Notes under the pieces: generated by a model
Seen by the model: the letters and a program-made list of their open reading frames with translations, nothing else
What the model was told of the DNA's origin: nothing
Databases searched by the model: none
NCBI GenBank assembly: GCA_019925095.2
Contig: CM034392.1
Span: 3,107,501-3,171,500, forward strand
Length of the DNA: 64,000 nucleotides
DNA from: Dendrolimus kikuchii
Taxonomy: Eukaryota > Arthropoda > Insecta > Lepidoptera > Lasiocampidae
Direction: 5' to 3'
Made by a program: the position numbers and the translations under genes
Part shown: positions 21,555 to 31,736 of the stretch, piece by piece
Position numbering within the stretch: the stretch's first letter is position 1
Layout of the letters: each line of letters opens with the position of its first letter

Positions 21555-22227
21555 CCTACCAACTAACAGTAGACGACATCATGGTCAAATCGAAACCTTT
21601 ACTATTACAATTTAAAAAACTGAACTTAAATTTAAGAGGACGAAGCTGTGAGAGAAATGTAGTATAAACTAAACTACAATATACCCTTTGTGTGTCGTTG
21701 ACGGCATTAGGTACACAATTCTAAGAAATCACGTGCGTCTGTATGATTGTCTCCTACATTGTTGTGTTCTCAAGTATGTGTTGAAAATTAGTTGTCGTCA
21801 ATAAATTGGCATATTACCAATAAGTTAAGAGAAATGGTCATCCATTGTAGTAGATTAGTAAACAAGCTTTGTGTTTCTAGAAAAATCTCAAGGTCGATTT
21901 ACATTTGCATTAGAAGTAGTTATTTAATTTGCTTATACCTAAGTGTTTATTATCATTCGGGCAGACATCTACTACTCGGCAATTACTTACTTAACTAAAA
22001 ATATGGGTTCCAAATCATGACAAAGACTTCAAACCAATTTTGAATGAAAATCATATTTCTAAAGATCAAAATGAAATTTTTTAACTTTTAAACGTTCGCG
22101 CACTTATTATTTGGGTATTATAATGTCTTAAGACGAGAAAATCATCTCACAAGGATAATATTATATGTCCATCCTGATACGTCATAGCCAACGTTAAATA
22201 TTTTATAACTATCATGTTTGCTTAAAC
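21555..22227. other. No feature recognised
   Basis: AT-rich; the short ORF at 21792 shows no domain. Confidence 0.35.
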
Positions 22228-22240
22228 AGTTTACCGTGTT

Positions 22241-23428
22241 AATATTTTCTTAAGTTTTCGCGACTTGTATACATAATAAAACTACGTTTTAACGGTTTTA
22301 AGCGCGGTAATTTTATTTGTCTCACCACCATCCTAGTCAGTTAGCTACCGTGGGCAAATCTTTGTTTCAGAGAGCACGGAAAATTTGTGACGAGAACCAC
22401 ATAGCTGGAGAGCTTCAGCATGTCAAGCGAGTTCTACAACGCAATCAGCTGAAGACTCCACACCAACGTCACAAAGGCCCCAAACCACCTTCAGTTGAGC
22501 GGTGCCCTGCTACCCTACCCTACATCAAGGGGGTCACAGACAGAATTGGTCACATCCTCAGGCGAGCTTCAATCAAAACATATTTCAAGCCGCAGAAAAA
22601 GATTACCCAATTTCTGAGACCTGTGAAATGCAATATCCCACTCCAGGATGCAGGGGTTTACAAGCTTGATTGTGAGTGTGGATTGTCATACATTGGGCAA
22701 ACAAAGAGGAGCATAAAAACACGAGTAAAAGAACACATTGCTGACATGAAACACACAAGGTCTACGAAGTCTGCGATCAGTGAACACACGCTGGATAAAC
22801 CCAACCACTACATCAGACTCGATAACCCACAAATCCTCGCGAAAGAGAATCGTTTCATACCTAGAATGATGCGTGAGGCTATTGAAATCAAAAAACACCC
22901 AAATTTCAATAGAGAAGATGGTTGGCAAGTACCACCTGTTTGGGATCCAATTATCAAAACTATTAAGACCCAAACCCAGCAAAAACCAGCTGCCAGACCT
23001 CAAGACACTGTGAGCTCTTTCTGCGTACAACGGAACACAAACCAACTTGACTGATAATTACTTTTATTTTTCCTTCCACCCATTTTAATATTATATAAAA
23101 TTATTAGAGCTAGGCATGTTTGCTGAAGAGTTTCTTTCTCTTCTTCTCTTCAAGCCATAACATGTTGCGAAGCGGTAGTAAATTAGATTAGGCTCCCTAA
23201 ATTAGATTAGGCTCCCATAGATTAAATAATAACCATAAACAAAATTAAAAATTAAATAATTAAAATTAATAAGTTGGCGGTAGGCTAAATAAAACTTTAA
23301 CAATACTCGTTGACACTTGACATCTTTGTCTTCCATGATCACGGCCACTGAAAAGTGGCCGAAACGTCGGAAAAACCAAAATCAAATAAAATTACCGCGC
23401 TTAAAACCGTTAAAACGTAGTTTTATTA
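22241..23428 (+). mobile_element. Penelope-like retroelement, 5'-deleted, 13-bp TSD
   Basis: AGTTTACCGTGTT lies at 22228-22240 and 23429-23441. The 1188-bp insert starts with a 34-nt leader ending CGCGACTTGTATACAT, then ~38 bp (ATAATAAAACTACGTTTTAA...GCGCGGTAA) that recurs inverted at the far end. Inside are a GIY-YIG ORF, a 3' UTR with a 19-bp direct duplication (AAATTAGATTAGGCTCC...), and GTGATCACGGCCACTGAAAA. Penelope-like elements are known to carry terminal repeats plus a ~34-36-bp extension and a C-terminal GIY-YIG nuclease, which fits. The reverse transcriptase domain is missing. Confidence 0.9.
22317..23054 (+). CDS. GIY-YIG endonuclease C-terminus of a Penelope-like element
   Basis: An open frame of about 245 codons, broken off 5' (its first codon here is TTG, not a true start). 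The last third shows a GIY-YIG nuclease: VYKLDCECGLSYIGQTK supplies the VYKL and YIG halves with a paired CxC, followed by RSIKTRVKEH with the conserved Arg/His and by REAIEIKKHPN with the likely metal-binding Glu. In Penelope-like elements this domain follows the reverse transcriptase and nicks target DNA. The upstream part (KTYFKPQKKITQFLR, PLQDAGVYKL) is the usual linker. The RT is absent, so the copy cannot be autonomous. Frame intact to TGA at 23052-23054, which suggests recent activity. Expression would have depended on the lost 5' part. Confidence 0.88.
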   Translation: MSHHHPSQLATVGKSLFQRARKICDENHIAGELQHVKRVLQRNQLKTPHQRHKGPKPPSVERCPATLPYIKGVTDRIGHILRRASIKTYFKPQKKITQFLRPVKCNIPLQDAGVYKLDCECGLSYIGQTKRSIKTRVKEHIADMKHTRSTKSAISEHTLDKPNHYIRLDNPQILAKENRFIPRMMREAIEIKKHPNFNREDGWQVPPVWDPIIKTIKTQTQQKPAARPQDTVSSFCVQRNTNQLD

Positions 23429-23562
23429 AGTTTACCGTGTTGTTGTCGTGTATTAAGATTTGCTCAAGAACTGTTCTGATTTTTTTTTTATATTTGACGT
23501 TAAATAATTATGTAGCTTGGCTATCGAAAGTGCTACACACTCTTTATATATACAACTAGCTG

Positions 23563-23745
23563 TCCCGGTAGACGTTGTCCTGCCCTGAAGATAATTTGAA
23601 ACCCAATTGCAGCACCACCTACCGGGTCCAATTGTGACTCTAAACCATCCTCGAATCCACTTGAACACAAACAAAAAAATTCATTCAAATCGGTCCAGCC
23701 GTTTAGGAGGAGTTCACTGTCAACACACGTACAGAAGAATTATAT
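23563..23745 (-). repeat. Family I retroelement tail
   Basis: AACTAGCTGTCCCGGTAGAC, GTTGTCCTGCCCTGAAG, CACCACCTACCGGGTCC, then AAATCGGTCCAGCCGTTTAG. Minus-orientation copy. Confidence 0.65.
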
Positions 23746-23990
23746 ATATAATGATATACTCTTTGCTACACACCAATTATTCATATTTATTTACATGGTT
23801 ATGCTAATATAAATGTCAATGTCATTTTACACTAACATTCTCGTTATACTATCATTTTTGTTACTTTAATCTAAATGTCTTTTAATAACATTCATAACCT
23901 AACCATAACATCTGGAACGAGAACTAATTTTTTTGCCTTCTGGCAATATTCTATTTTATCTGTAGTCAAGGTCAGTGAAACATAAACAAG
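23746..23990. other. No feature recognised
   Basis: Short AT-rich gap. Confidence 0.3.
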
Positions 23991-24256
23991 GAGTTTTTGG
24001 CGGGAACTGAAAGATGTTGTGCTGTGCAATTTTATTTTCTAAAAATGTATAAAATTACTCTTAAATGAACAATAGTTGTAGAATATTGATAGTTTTTGAG
24101 TAGTAATTATGTGTTTTTTTGAGAAATGTGAACTGTATAGCCAAATGTGGCCTTTCGAGTTTTCACAAGAACTCCGTTGAATGGCGTCGACTGTAGGATA
24201 CAATACAACTGTGCCTGGCTTAAAGACCTAGTTGCCAAGCCATAAACATAAAAAAG
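23991..24256 (+). mobile_element. Family E retroposon
   Basis: GAGTTTTTGGCGGGAACTGA to GCCATAAACATAAAAAA. Same boundaries as the copies with TSDs; target duplication here not clear. Confidence 0.82.
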
Positions 24257-26300
24257 CTAATTTTTCCATGTCATTTTAATTTTATCGTTGATCGGAGCCT
24301 AAAACCCGCTAAAAATAATTAAATATCTTGTAATAATACCAAGTATCGCGTGAGCAGTGATTTTTAAATTTTACCGAGGATATCTAGTGGAATTGAAATC
24401 AAAAATCTTTTAATTATATTTCGATAATATTTACCGAAGAAAAGCCCACATGATAGGTTTGTAATAGTTAGTTTAGCGTCTTTTAATCAAATAATTATTC
24501 TGTTAACTATCACAACATCTTAAAGTTTTTGATTACAAAATTATAGTCATTATTATTACAGTAAACATCATAGGCTATATTGACAAAATGCGTACGGCGT
24601 AACTAAAGCCACTTGATACTTGCAAGATTTTTGATGTCGTACTAAAAATCACTAGTAAGTATCGAAATTACTCTTGAGAGTTGCTAGAGTTTATACAAAT
24701 TTGCGAAAGTGGCGCCACTATTACTTTCTATTTTATTTTGCCACCCTGTAAGCATAAAAAATAAATGAAACCATGAAAGTGAAGTTCGAAAGTTATTGTT
24801 TAGTATGCACATAGATGTGTGGTGAGGGTCGTTATAAATAAATGGCGTGTTCTAGAAAAGATTATTTATTCACTTTTAAACATGTTTAATATTGTCACAA
24901 GTAATGCATCCCGATATAGTGAATGAAGACAACTGCCACTCGAAGCCCGTCGCATGACATTCGCTGAGTAAGCAGTGTCCCCACATTTAGCATGATTTGC
25001 AAATTAGAGAAAAAGTAACAGAAGAAAGAAGCCTGAACTCAAAGAAAAACAAGATTGTTTAGGTAGGTATTATATAATGCTCTATCCTCCTAGCGCCCAC
25101 GGTTCTTAAAAAAGTACTTCAATGAAATAGTTAATATAGCCCAGCACCAAATCCAATTTCCTAAAATGGACGCCCAGGGTACTATTCCAAGTACCCATCC
25201 TTTAACCATTACAACTAATTTCAAGTTACCACCTTTTTATAAAGTGCTGTCTCCGAACGTATGTTCGGGGTTTTTGCTTGTGTATGAGTAAGCAACAGTG
25301 CCAACAAAATCAAAAGAAATTTGTCTTTCTTGACTTCACATCGAGCAAGATCGTCGAGTATGAAAATAAATCATAATTTAAGCATGAAGTCTTTACGATT
25401 TGTTTTGATATGCTTATCAAAAATAGATGCTTATATTTTATATTTGCTTATATTTTATATCTATGATATAATAAAAATTACCATAATTCAAAATTTAAGC
25501 CCTTTTAATAGACGTTTGTTTCAAATATTTTAAATAAATAACAATAAAGTAAATGTTTCTATTATTTTTAAGGATTTTTTTTTATAATAAAACAACGTTT
25601 TAACGGTTTTAAGCGCGGTTTTTTTTTGTTTATTAAGGCTATTAAATTGGTTTTTAAGTTTAATTTCGTTTTTGATATTTTGAAGGTAGTTAAAAAAATT
25701 GATATTGTAAAAAGTATGTCTATTTTTGCCCTTTTTTGCCTTGTCCTTGTTCACCTGAGACAAGAAAAAATCATACTTGGGAGCTTACTTACTGCAAAGC
25801 ACAATTTTTAAAGTTCTGTCTGTTCTGTTTTTAATGTCTTGGGTTTACACCATTGAAACCTTTTTTTAAGGAGTTTGGGCGTTTAATTCAAGATAGCGTT
25901 ACAAAACCTGGGCATTAAGAGGCTATGATAATTTGGAGTTGCCATGTTAGTATTTTTCAAATTTGCCGCACTTTTTCAGTAGAGACTTTGCTCATCACAT
26001 TAGTGTGTACACATTTATGTTTATGCTGTGGCGTAAAATACATGACGTCATGCAGACATGTCACTGTCATCATAATGTCATTATATAAATTTTATTCGAT
26101 TAGTTTAGTCGTCAGGTCATCAATCATTAGATTTTACGACGAAATTTTGTCCTTTTGTGATTGTGATGAACTAGAACATTCCCAATATTAATACTATTAA
26201 CTTTTGAAACAATATTCTATCTACATAATCAATGTGTTGACAACTTAATCAACAGTAGCGCATCGTTATCAGTGGCATGGCATGGCACTAGATTCAATAA
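24257..26300. other. Upstream flank of the SIAH gene, no gene seen
   Basis: Two kb of AT-rich DNA. A solo Penelope terminal repeat sits at 25585-25620 (ATAATAAAACAACGTTTTAA, then GCGCGGTTTT). The ORFs at 25321-26191 lack recognisable domains. Part of this stretch may be promoter or 5' UTR intron of the gene at 26499, but no element could be assigned. Confidence 0.4.
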
Positions 26301-26412
26301 TTTAGTTCAATAAGCTCGTGTATATCCTGGGAACACTGACCTCGAGTATTGTGATGGAAACTTACTTCCATTCGACCACAAGGCGGAAAAAAACAGCAGT
26401 GGACGCCTACAA

Positions 26413-26421
26413 ATGAAATAA
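26413..26421 (+). promoter_or_regulatory. Minimal upstream ORF ahead of sina/SIAH
   Basis: ATG AAA TAA lies 78 bp before the proposed start codon. If the transcript begins upstream of 26413, this two-residue ORF could modulate translation. The transcript start is not known. Confidence 0.35.
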
Positions 26422-26498
26422 AAGTGACTATCGAGGAGGAAATCAAGAAGGTGTCGCTGGTCACGAATCGACGTGATTTATGCGCGCGTGACGGTGAC

Positions 26499-27344
26499 AT
26501 GAGCACAAACAAACAGCGGCGTGGAGCTAGTGGTTCCAGTTGTTCTGTGCCTGGAGTACCAGCACTCGTAAGCGCGCCCACCGCCATGTCTGCCGATTTA
26601 GCTTCATTGTTCGAGTGCCCTGTGTGCTTCGACTATGTTCTGCCGCCGATTCTACAGTGCCAGAGCGGGCACCTGGTGTGCTCCAGCTGCCGCCCCAAGT
26701 TGTCCTGCTGCCCGACCTGCCGCGGGCCTCTCGGAAACATCCGGAACCTTGCTATGGAAAAAGTAGCCAGTAATGTAATGTTTCCTTGTAAACACTCCAA
26801 CACAGGTTGTACAGTTACACTAGTTCACACTGAGAAAGCAGAGCATGAGGAGGCTTGTGAATTCAGGCCATATTCATGCCCATGTCCTGGTGCATCTTGC
26901 AAGTGGCAGGGTGGGCTCGACCAGGTCATGCCACACCTGATGATGTCACACAAAAGTATCACAACTCTCCAAGGAGAGGATATAGTGTTCTTAGCCACTG
27001 ATATAAATCTGCCAGGAGCCGTAGACTGGGTGATGATGCAGTCATGTTTCAACCACCACTTTATGTTAGTTTTAGAGAAGCAAGAGAAATTTGATGGTCA
27101 CCAACAGTTCTTTGCAATTGTACAACTTATAGGATCACGTAAGGAAGCAGAAAACTTTGCTTATAGATTGGAGTTGAACGGCCATCGTCGTCGGTTAACT
27201 TGGGAAGCAATGCCAAGATCTATTCACGAAGGTGTGTCTTCTGCGATCATGAATTCTGATTGTCTGGTCTTTGACACTTCACTTGCACAATTATTTGCAG
27301 ATAATGGTAACCTAGGTATCAATGTGACAATATCTATTGCCTAA
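26499..27344 (+). CDS. sina: E3 ubiquitin ligase seven in absentia / SIAH
   Basis: A 281-residue RING-type E3 ligase that brings E2-ubiquitin to bound substrates; in Drosophila, Sina acts with Phyllopod on Tramtrack in R7 photoreceptor fate. The RING is C3HC4: C40, C43, C54, H58, C61, C64, C71, C74. The SIAH double zinc finger follows (C97, C104, H116, C120; C127, C134, H146, H151), then the TRAF-like substrate-binding and dimerisation domain (~152-281, with [14 protein letters not shown] and LGINVTIS). Length matches the family. I chose ATG 26499 (MSTNKQRRG) because insect proteins have a short variable N-terminus before [14 protein letters not shown]; the frame is open to ATG 26424, adding 25 residues. 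The coding region is a single exon, as in vertebrate SIAH1. No disabling mutation is visible, so a functional gene is favoured over a retrocopy; no A-tail or TSD frames it. Confidence 0.97.
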   Translation: MSTNKQRRGASGSSCSVPGVPALVSAPTAMSADLASLFECPVCFDYVLPPILQCQSGHLVCSSCRPKLSCCPTCRGPLGNIRNLAMEKVASNVMFPCKHSNTGCTVTLVHTEKAEHEEACEFRPYSCPCPGASCKWQGGLDQVMPHLMMSHKSITTLQGEDIVFLATDINLPGAVDWVMMQSCFNHHFMLVLEKQEKFDGHQQFFAIVQLIGSRKEAENFAYRLELNGHRRRLTWEAMPRSIHEGVSSAIMNSDCLVFDTSLAQLFADNGNLGINVTISIA

Positions 27345-27889
27345 TAAAGTCGCAATACTCTTTCATTGCTGGATAGATTTAGGTGAAGGCCAATATGTTT
27401 TAGCAGACGTATTTCAAATTGATGTTACATGGACATATTAATTTTTTAGTTTATGGATTAATATTAGGAATCAATTGTGAACATTTAAAAAAAATACAAA
27501 TAATTTAATCTGACATTTTTGTTTGTCTATGCTTTTGGTGTACAATAAGCTGACAATATTTTCTACTACAATGATCACAAAATAAATGGCCTAATTTGAC
27601 AGATCTGATTACAACATATTTAGGGTTTGAAACCTACAAATTGCTAACTAAGTTAACTGATTATCTCGAGAAAACAATTGAAAAAAATTATACAACATTG
27701 CTATTGTTGGAATTATTTTAGTTAATTACTTTTTGTATCAAAAAAGTAACTCATGATATTGACATGGAGCCTGAAAGTTTTGTCTCAAATCGCCTTTTGC
27801 ATACAGAATGCATTTATCACACTCCACAATTAATCTATTGAAATTTTTATGATTTTCCCCTCTATATTATCCTTGAGAAATAATACAAT
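27345..27889 (+). other. sina 3' UTR and flank
   Basis: AT-rich sequence after the stop, without repeats until the family B copy at 27890. The first ~250 bp are probably 3' UTR. Confidence 0.5.
27581..27586 (+). terminator. Candidate poly(A) signal of sina
   Basis: AATAAA about 240 bp after the stop codon. Another AATAAA overlaps the stop itself (27343-27348) but would leave almost no 3' UTR. Confidence 0.5.
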
Positions 27890-28160
27890 TTTCTGTAGTC
27901 TATTATAAGAGGCGACAAAACAACCCACAGCCAAGTGGTAGGACATTTGCCCGACTGGATGGCTACCACCCCTGGCCTAAAGTATATCATCATGACAACC
28001 TTGAGTTGTATTCTGGCATTAGTGACCAGGTTCCAGTCTCCTTTAAGAGAGCAGCAATGCATTTGTAGCACCTTTGGTGTTGCAAATGTCCATAGGCGAT
28101 GGTAACCACTTTCCATCAAGTGGGCCGTCTGCCTGTCTGCTGAACTCCTGCAATAAAAAA
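27890..28160 (+). repeat. Family B retroposon copy
   Basis: GTCTATTATAAGAGGCGACA to CTGAACTCCTGCAATAAAAAA, lacking the first ~40 bp of the consensus. Confidence 0.85.
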
Positions 28161-28339
28161 ATATAATACATATTAATTCAATCATTTAAATTTTCAATAC
28201 ATATATTTACAAATATATAGTATTGTTTTACTATAAATACATAAATAATGTAAGGTTTTGGAATAAATAGTATTTAGTTTTTTTCCTGAATCGAATTGAG
28301 GTAATGAAATGCAACAAGCCTTTGGTAGCAACACTAAAA

Positions 28340-28377
28340 TTAAAAATAAGATGTCTTCTAAGACATCTTATTTTTAA
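28340..28377. repeat. 18-bp perfect hairpin
   Basis: TTAAAAATAAGATGTCTT (28340-28357) and its exact reverse complement (28360-28377) are separated by CT. Standalone. Confidence 0.9.
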
Positions 28378-28452
28378 TAACTGTTTTTGCGAATTCATCA
28401 TAGATTAACAGGACATGACAGAATCAATAAATATTTCATGTAATTTCATTAT

Positions 28453-28758
28453 AATAAATAATAATAATATCAGCCCATAAATGTCCCACTGCTGGGCTCG
28501 GGTCTCCCATTATAGGGGGAACGGACGTATACCCCGCCACGCTTGTCCAAGGCGGCTTGGCAGGTTTGACACATCGGTTATCTCGATGTGCAGGTTGCAT
28601 CACGATGTTTTCCTTCACCGTTATTAGCACATAGTAATTGTAATAATATGCACATTAGATCAGAAAACTGACTAAGTGGTGCATGCGTTCCGGCCAGAAT
28701 CGAACCCGCGCCCTCTGAGTTTGGGACACTTGCACTAGCCATTACGCTACCACGACTC
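28453..28758 (-). mobile_element. Family C tRNA-derived SINE, complete, 13-bp TSD
   Basis: On the minus strand it begins GTGGTAGCGTAATGGCTAGT (A-box-like TAGCGTAATGG near 28739-28749) and has a B box GGTTCGATTC (28697-28706, complement), so the head is tRNA-like with a pol III promoter. A tRNA-unrelated body follows, and it ends in (ATT)n. GTAATTTCATTAT is duplicated at 28440-28452 and 28759-28771. It is not a working tRNA: the anticodon arm and acceptor pairing are not preserved. Confidence 0.92.
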
Positions 28759-28807
28759 GTAATTTCATTATTTGGAAGAAAATAATTGAAATATGTTTTA
28801 TAACATT

Positions 28808-29008
28808 ACTAGCTGTCCCGGCAGACGTTGTTCTGCCCTGAAGAAATAAAATTTAGAACCCGATTCCAGCGCTACCGGGTCCAAATGTAGGTTATCCTAT
28901 CTTTTAAGTCGGACCAAACTGCACACGGTGTGCAAATTTGATTAAAATCGGTCAAGTAGTTTAGGAGTCCATCGTGGACAAACAACGTGATTTATATATA
29001 TTAAGATA
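28808..29008 (-). repeat. Family I retroelement tail
   Basis: ACTAGCTGTCCCGGCAGACG, then GATTCCAGCGCTACCGGGTC and AAATCGGTCAAGTAGTTTAG. Minus-orientation copy. Confidence 0.65.
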
Positions 29009-30916
29009 TAACATACCAGCAAAAAAATGATGTGTATTATCAACTTAATAAATCAATTGTTATTGGCATTCAGTCTTGTTGATTTCATTTAAAGTTATAT
29101 TCTTAAGTGTCAAATTGGGCTTTTTATTTTGTGATTATTATAATCAATTAATTTGAAAGTTCATTTGAATTAGCTATAATTAATTAAATAAATTGCCATG
29201 ATATTAATTACTAGAGTCAGAAATTAGTTTGTCAATTTTAAACAATATGCACATTGCTACTATAAGCAATGGGCAGGCACTATGGTATATTTTCCAACAT
29301 TATACTATAGAATAGCCAAACATTACCTGTTTTAATTAGCAATAATAAGGAATACCTTATTCTTATTTTATTCAAATTGTGTATGTATTCTTCTTGAGTA
29401 ATATAAAAGAATGATGCTAAATGTATTGCTAAATATATCCAGTAGTGTTAGAATGAACCAAAGTGACTTTGCAAGCTGTCATAAAACTTATATTTTCACA
29501 ATATGTAGACAAAGTATAAATAAACAATATTTAGACATTGTATATTATTTAAATTTATTTTTGTTACAGTTATGTGATGTACAAAACTCTCATAAATTTT
29601 TTTATAATTATCTTTCAATAATGAAGGTGAATGTAAGCCAAATAAACATTTTTCTTTTAATCATTGCATTAAATGTGTGTTCAATTAGTTTAAGTAGCTG
29701 AGAGTGAAATGGAAGTCCGAATTATATCTATATGCAGGCCCGGCGTGTGATGACTATTGTAGGAGGGCAAGCCATAAAGCATTTTTGAAAAAGTCGTCAG
29801 TCTAGACCCCTTAGCTTCTACCTTACTCAGTTGCTCCAAGCATAAACATTCATAGACAATATCTGTACATATACAGTACGTATTGTACCATGTACTCCTT
29901 TATATTAAAACATATTAATATAAAGGAGTCTGCTCATTACACTGTTCCATATTAAAACTGTTATAAACAACCAGTAATTAAAAAAAAAACAATCAGACAC
30001 TAGAATGTATTTGTATCATCCCCATATATAATTCCCATGATATTTGTGAAGTTTGCCTATTACACTGTACCATATCAAGACTTAAACTACTAGGAACGAA
30101 ATAAAAAATTGACAGACACTAAAATGTATCATGCCCGTACATACTACCCGTGCGCAGAAAGTTTGCCGATAGCCGCATGACGTCATGCGTCGATGGTCAA
30201 TAGGGTTGACAAAAAGGTTACATAAATAGTTGTTGCAATAAATTTATTATTGTATATACTCAACATAAGTATATACAATAATAGCAAGTAATACAATACA
30301 ATAATAGTAAATAGTCATCGGCAAACGTTCTGATTGCGGCTTATAACTAAATCATCCCCATTAAATTAGTGTCAGATGCCATTTATGTATGCTGTTTGAT
30401 GATCATAGTTCATTTTATCTGCATTGTGATGTCAGATTGTCACTGAAACGCAGTATGTAGTAGCAAACTCCTTGGTGCGGTTTAATATATTATTATGAAT
30501 TTGCCATTCTGTATACACACTCCATGCGCCGGCCCTGTTATAACGGTTGTAAAAAATTGTGACATCTCTATAAAGAGAAAGTGATTATATTATTCCAAAC
30601 AATGAACAAAAATACTAACATAATACCTGTATGCATATTATATAAAATCGTTGTGTTAATTTTAATTTACTGTCCTTTACAAGAATGAGTGATTTCTTCG
30701 AATAAGATTGACAGTTGTATTGCATGCTAAAAGAATTTGAAATTCTAAATAGCTGTGACAATGATTTATTTTCATATATTCCAAACTGTTTGAGATGGAA
30801 TGGAACATACATGTAAAGTTAAAATGAAATTCCTCTTATTCCTGATTTTTTTTTTATTGAAATCTACTGAACTACCTATTTAAAATCTTATTCAAGACAA
30901 AGTCTAAAAATACTTG
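29009..30916. other. AT-rich DNA with a diverged tandem duplication and two hairpins
   Basis: No gene. 29929-30050 and 30051-30168 are diverged direct copies (both with ...TTACACTGT.CCATAT and GACACTA.AATGTAT). Perfect stems: 29894-29907 with 29916-29929 (14 bp), and 30245-30260 with 30268-30283 (16 bp). Confidence 0.55.
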
Positions 30917-31736
30917 CAGTGGATACTCGATTAACCGGACCGATTGTTGTTGTAAGGCATTCAAATAATTGAAAATCCGGATAATTGAATACATGCAATA
31001 CCAGTGTAAACTCCATGTAATGTCACTCGATTTAACGACAAACTCCCTTAAGTGTCGAAATCACGTGGCTTTGGTTGGTTTAGATTGTCTTCAATGATAC
31101 ACTCTATATAGCATTACTCTATTACCACTCTCAATAACGACAACAACTAAGTAATAAAAAGTACCTTTTAAGTTGCCAAAATTAGTAAAAGCTGTAAAAG
31201 CGCAGCTGTGTACGTTCTTTTATCGCTTTATTATCCTAGCCCGTAATAAACTCTACTGTCGGAATCATGCATACCGAAATTTCTAAGTACTTCCTTTATC
31301 ATAAAGATGCCTCAATATCGCCAGATATGAATAAAATAAGTAAAAAAAATACAACGAAATTATTGGTGCAGCAAAAGACGTCAGACATAAATGACAGATT
31401 TCTCTCCATTTAACGGCAACTCTCTATAACGCCATAAAATGCACCGTCCCTTCGGTGTCGTTATATAGAATATTCAATTATCCGGATTTTCAAAAAGCGA
31501 TTTTTGTACATATTTAAGTTTAGATTGACATGTTTAAATACAGACGAGAAATTACGCAGCAGAGTAATAATTTTAACTGTCTACGACAACAAGAAGTCGA
31601 GTAGGGCGCGAACGGATAATGCAAGTTGTGATATATCAGTGCACACATGGTGTGAACAAGGTTGTTTGATCTCGGTTGCCAATCCGGATAATCGTGAATC
31701 CATATACCTGAGGTCCGGACAATCGAATCTCCACTG
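30917..31736. mobile_element. Tigger/pogo-like non-autonomous TIR element
   Basis: The left end CAGTGGATACTCGATTAACC, then GGACC, pairs with the right end, whose complement reads CAGTGGAGATTCGATTGTCC, then GGACC: 25 bp with five mismatches. TA follows the right end; the left neighbour is TG, perhaps a mutated TA. CAGT...CTCG-type ends are typical of pogo/Tigger transposons. No transposase frame; the 820-bp interior includes further CCGGATAATTG-type words. Confidence 0.65.

Noticed and set aside
23320..23380. Active hammerhead ribozyme
   Set aside because: The second half (hairpin then GAAAC) is present but the CTGATGA core is not, so activity cannot be claimed. Kept only as a lead.
28680..28760. 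tRNA gene
   Set aside because: Pol III A/B boxes belong to the SINE head. TSDs and body sequence show retroposition, and a tRNA cloverleaf is not preserved.
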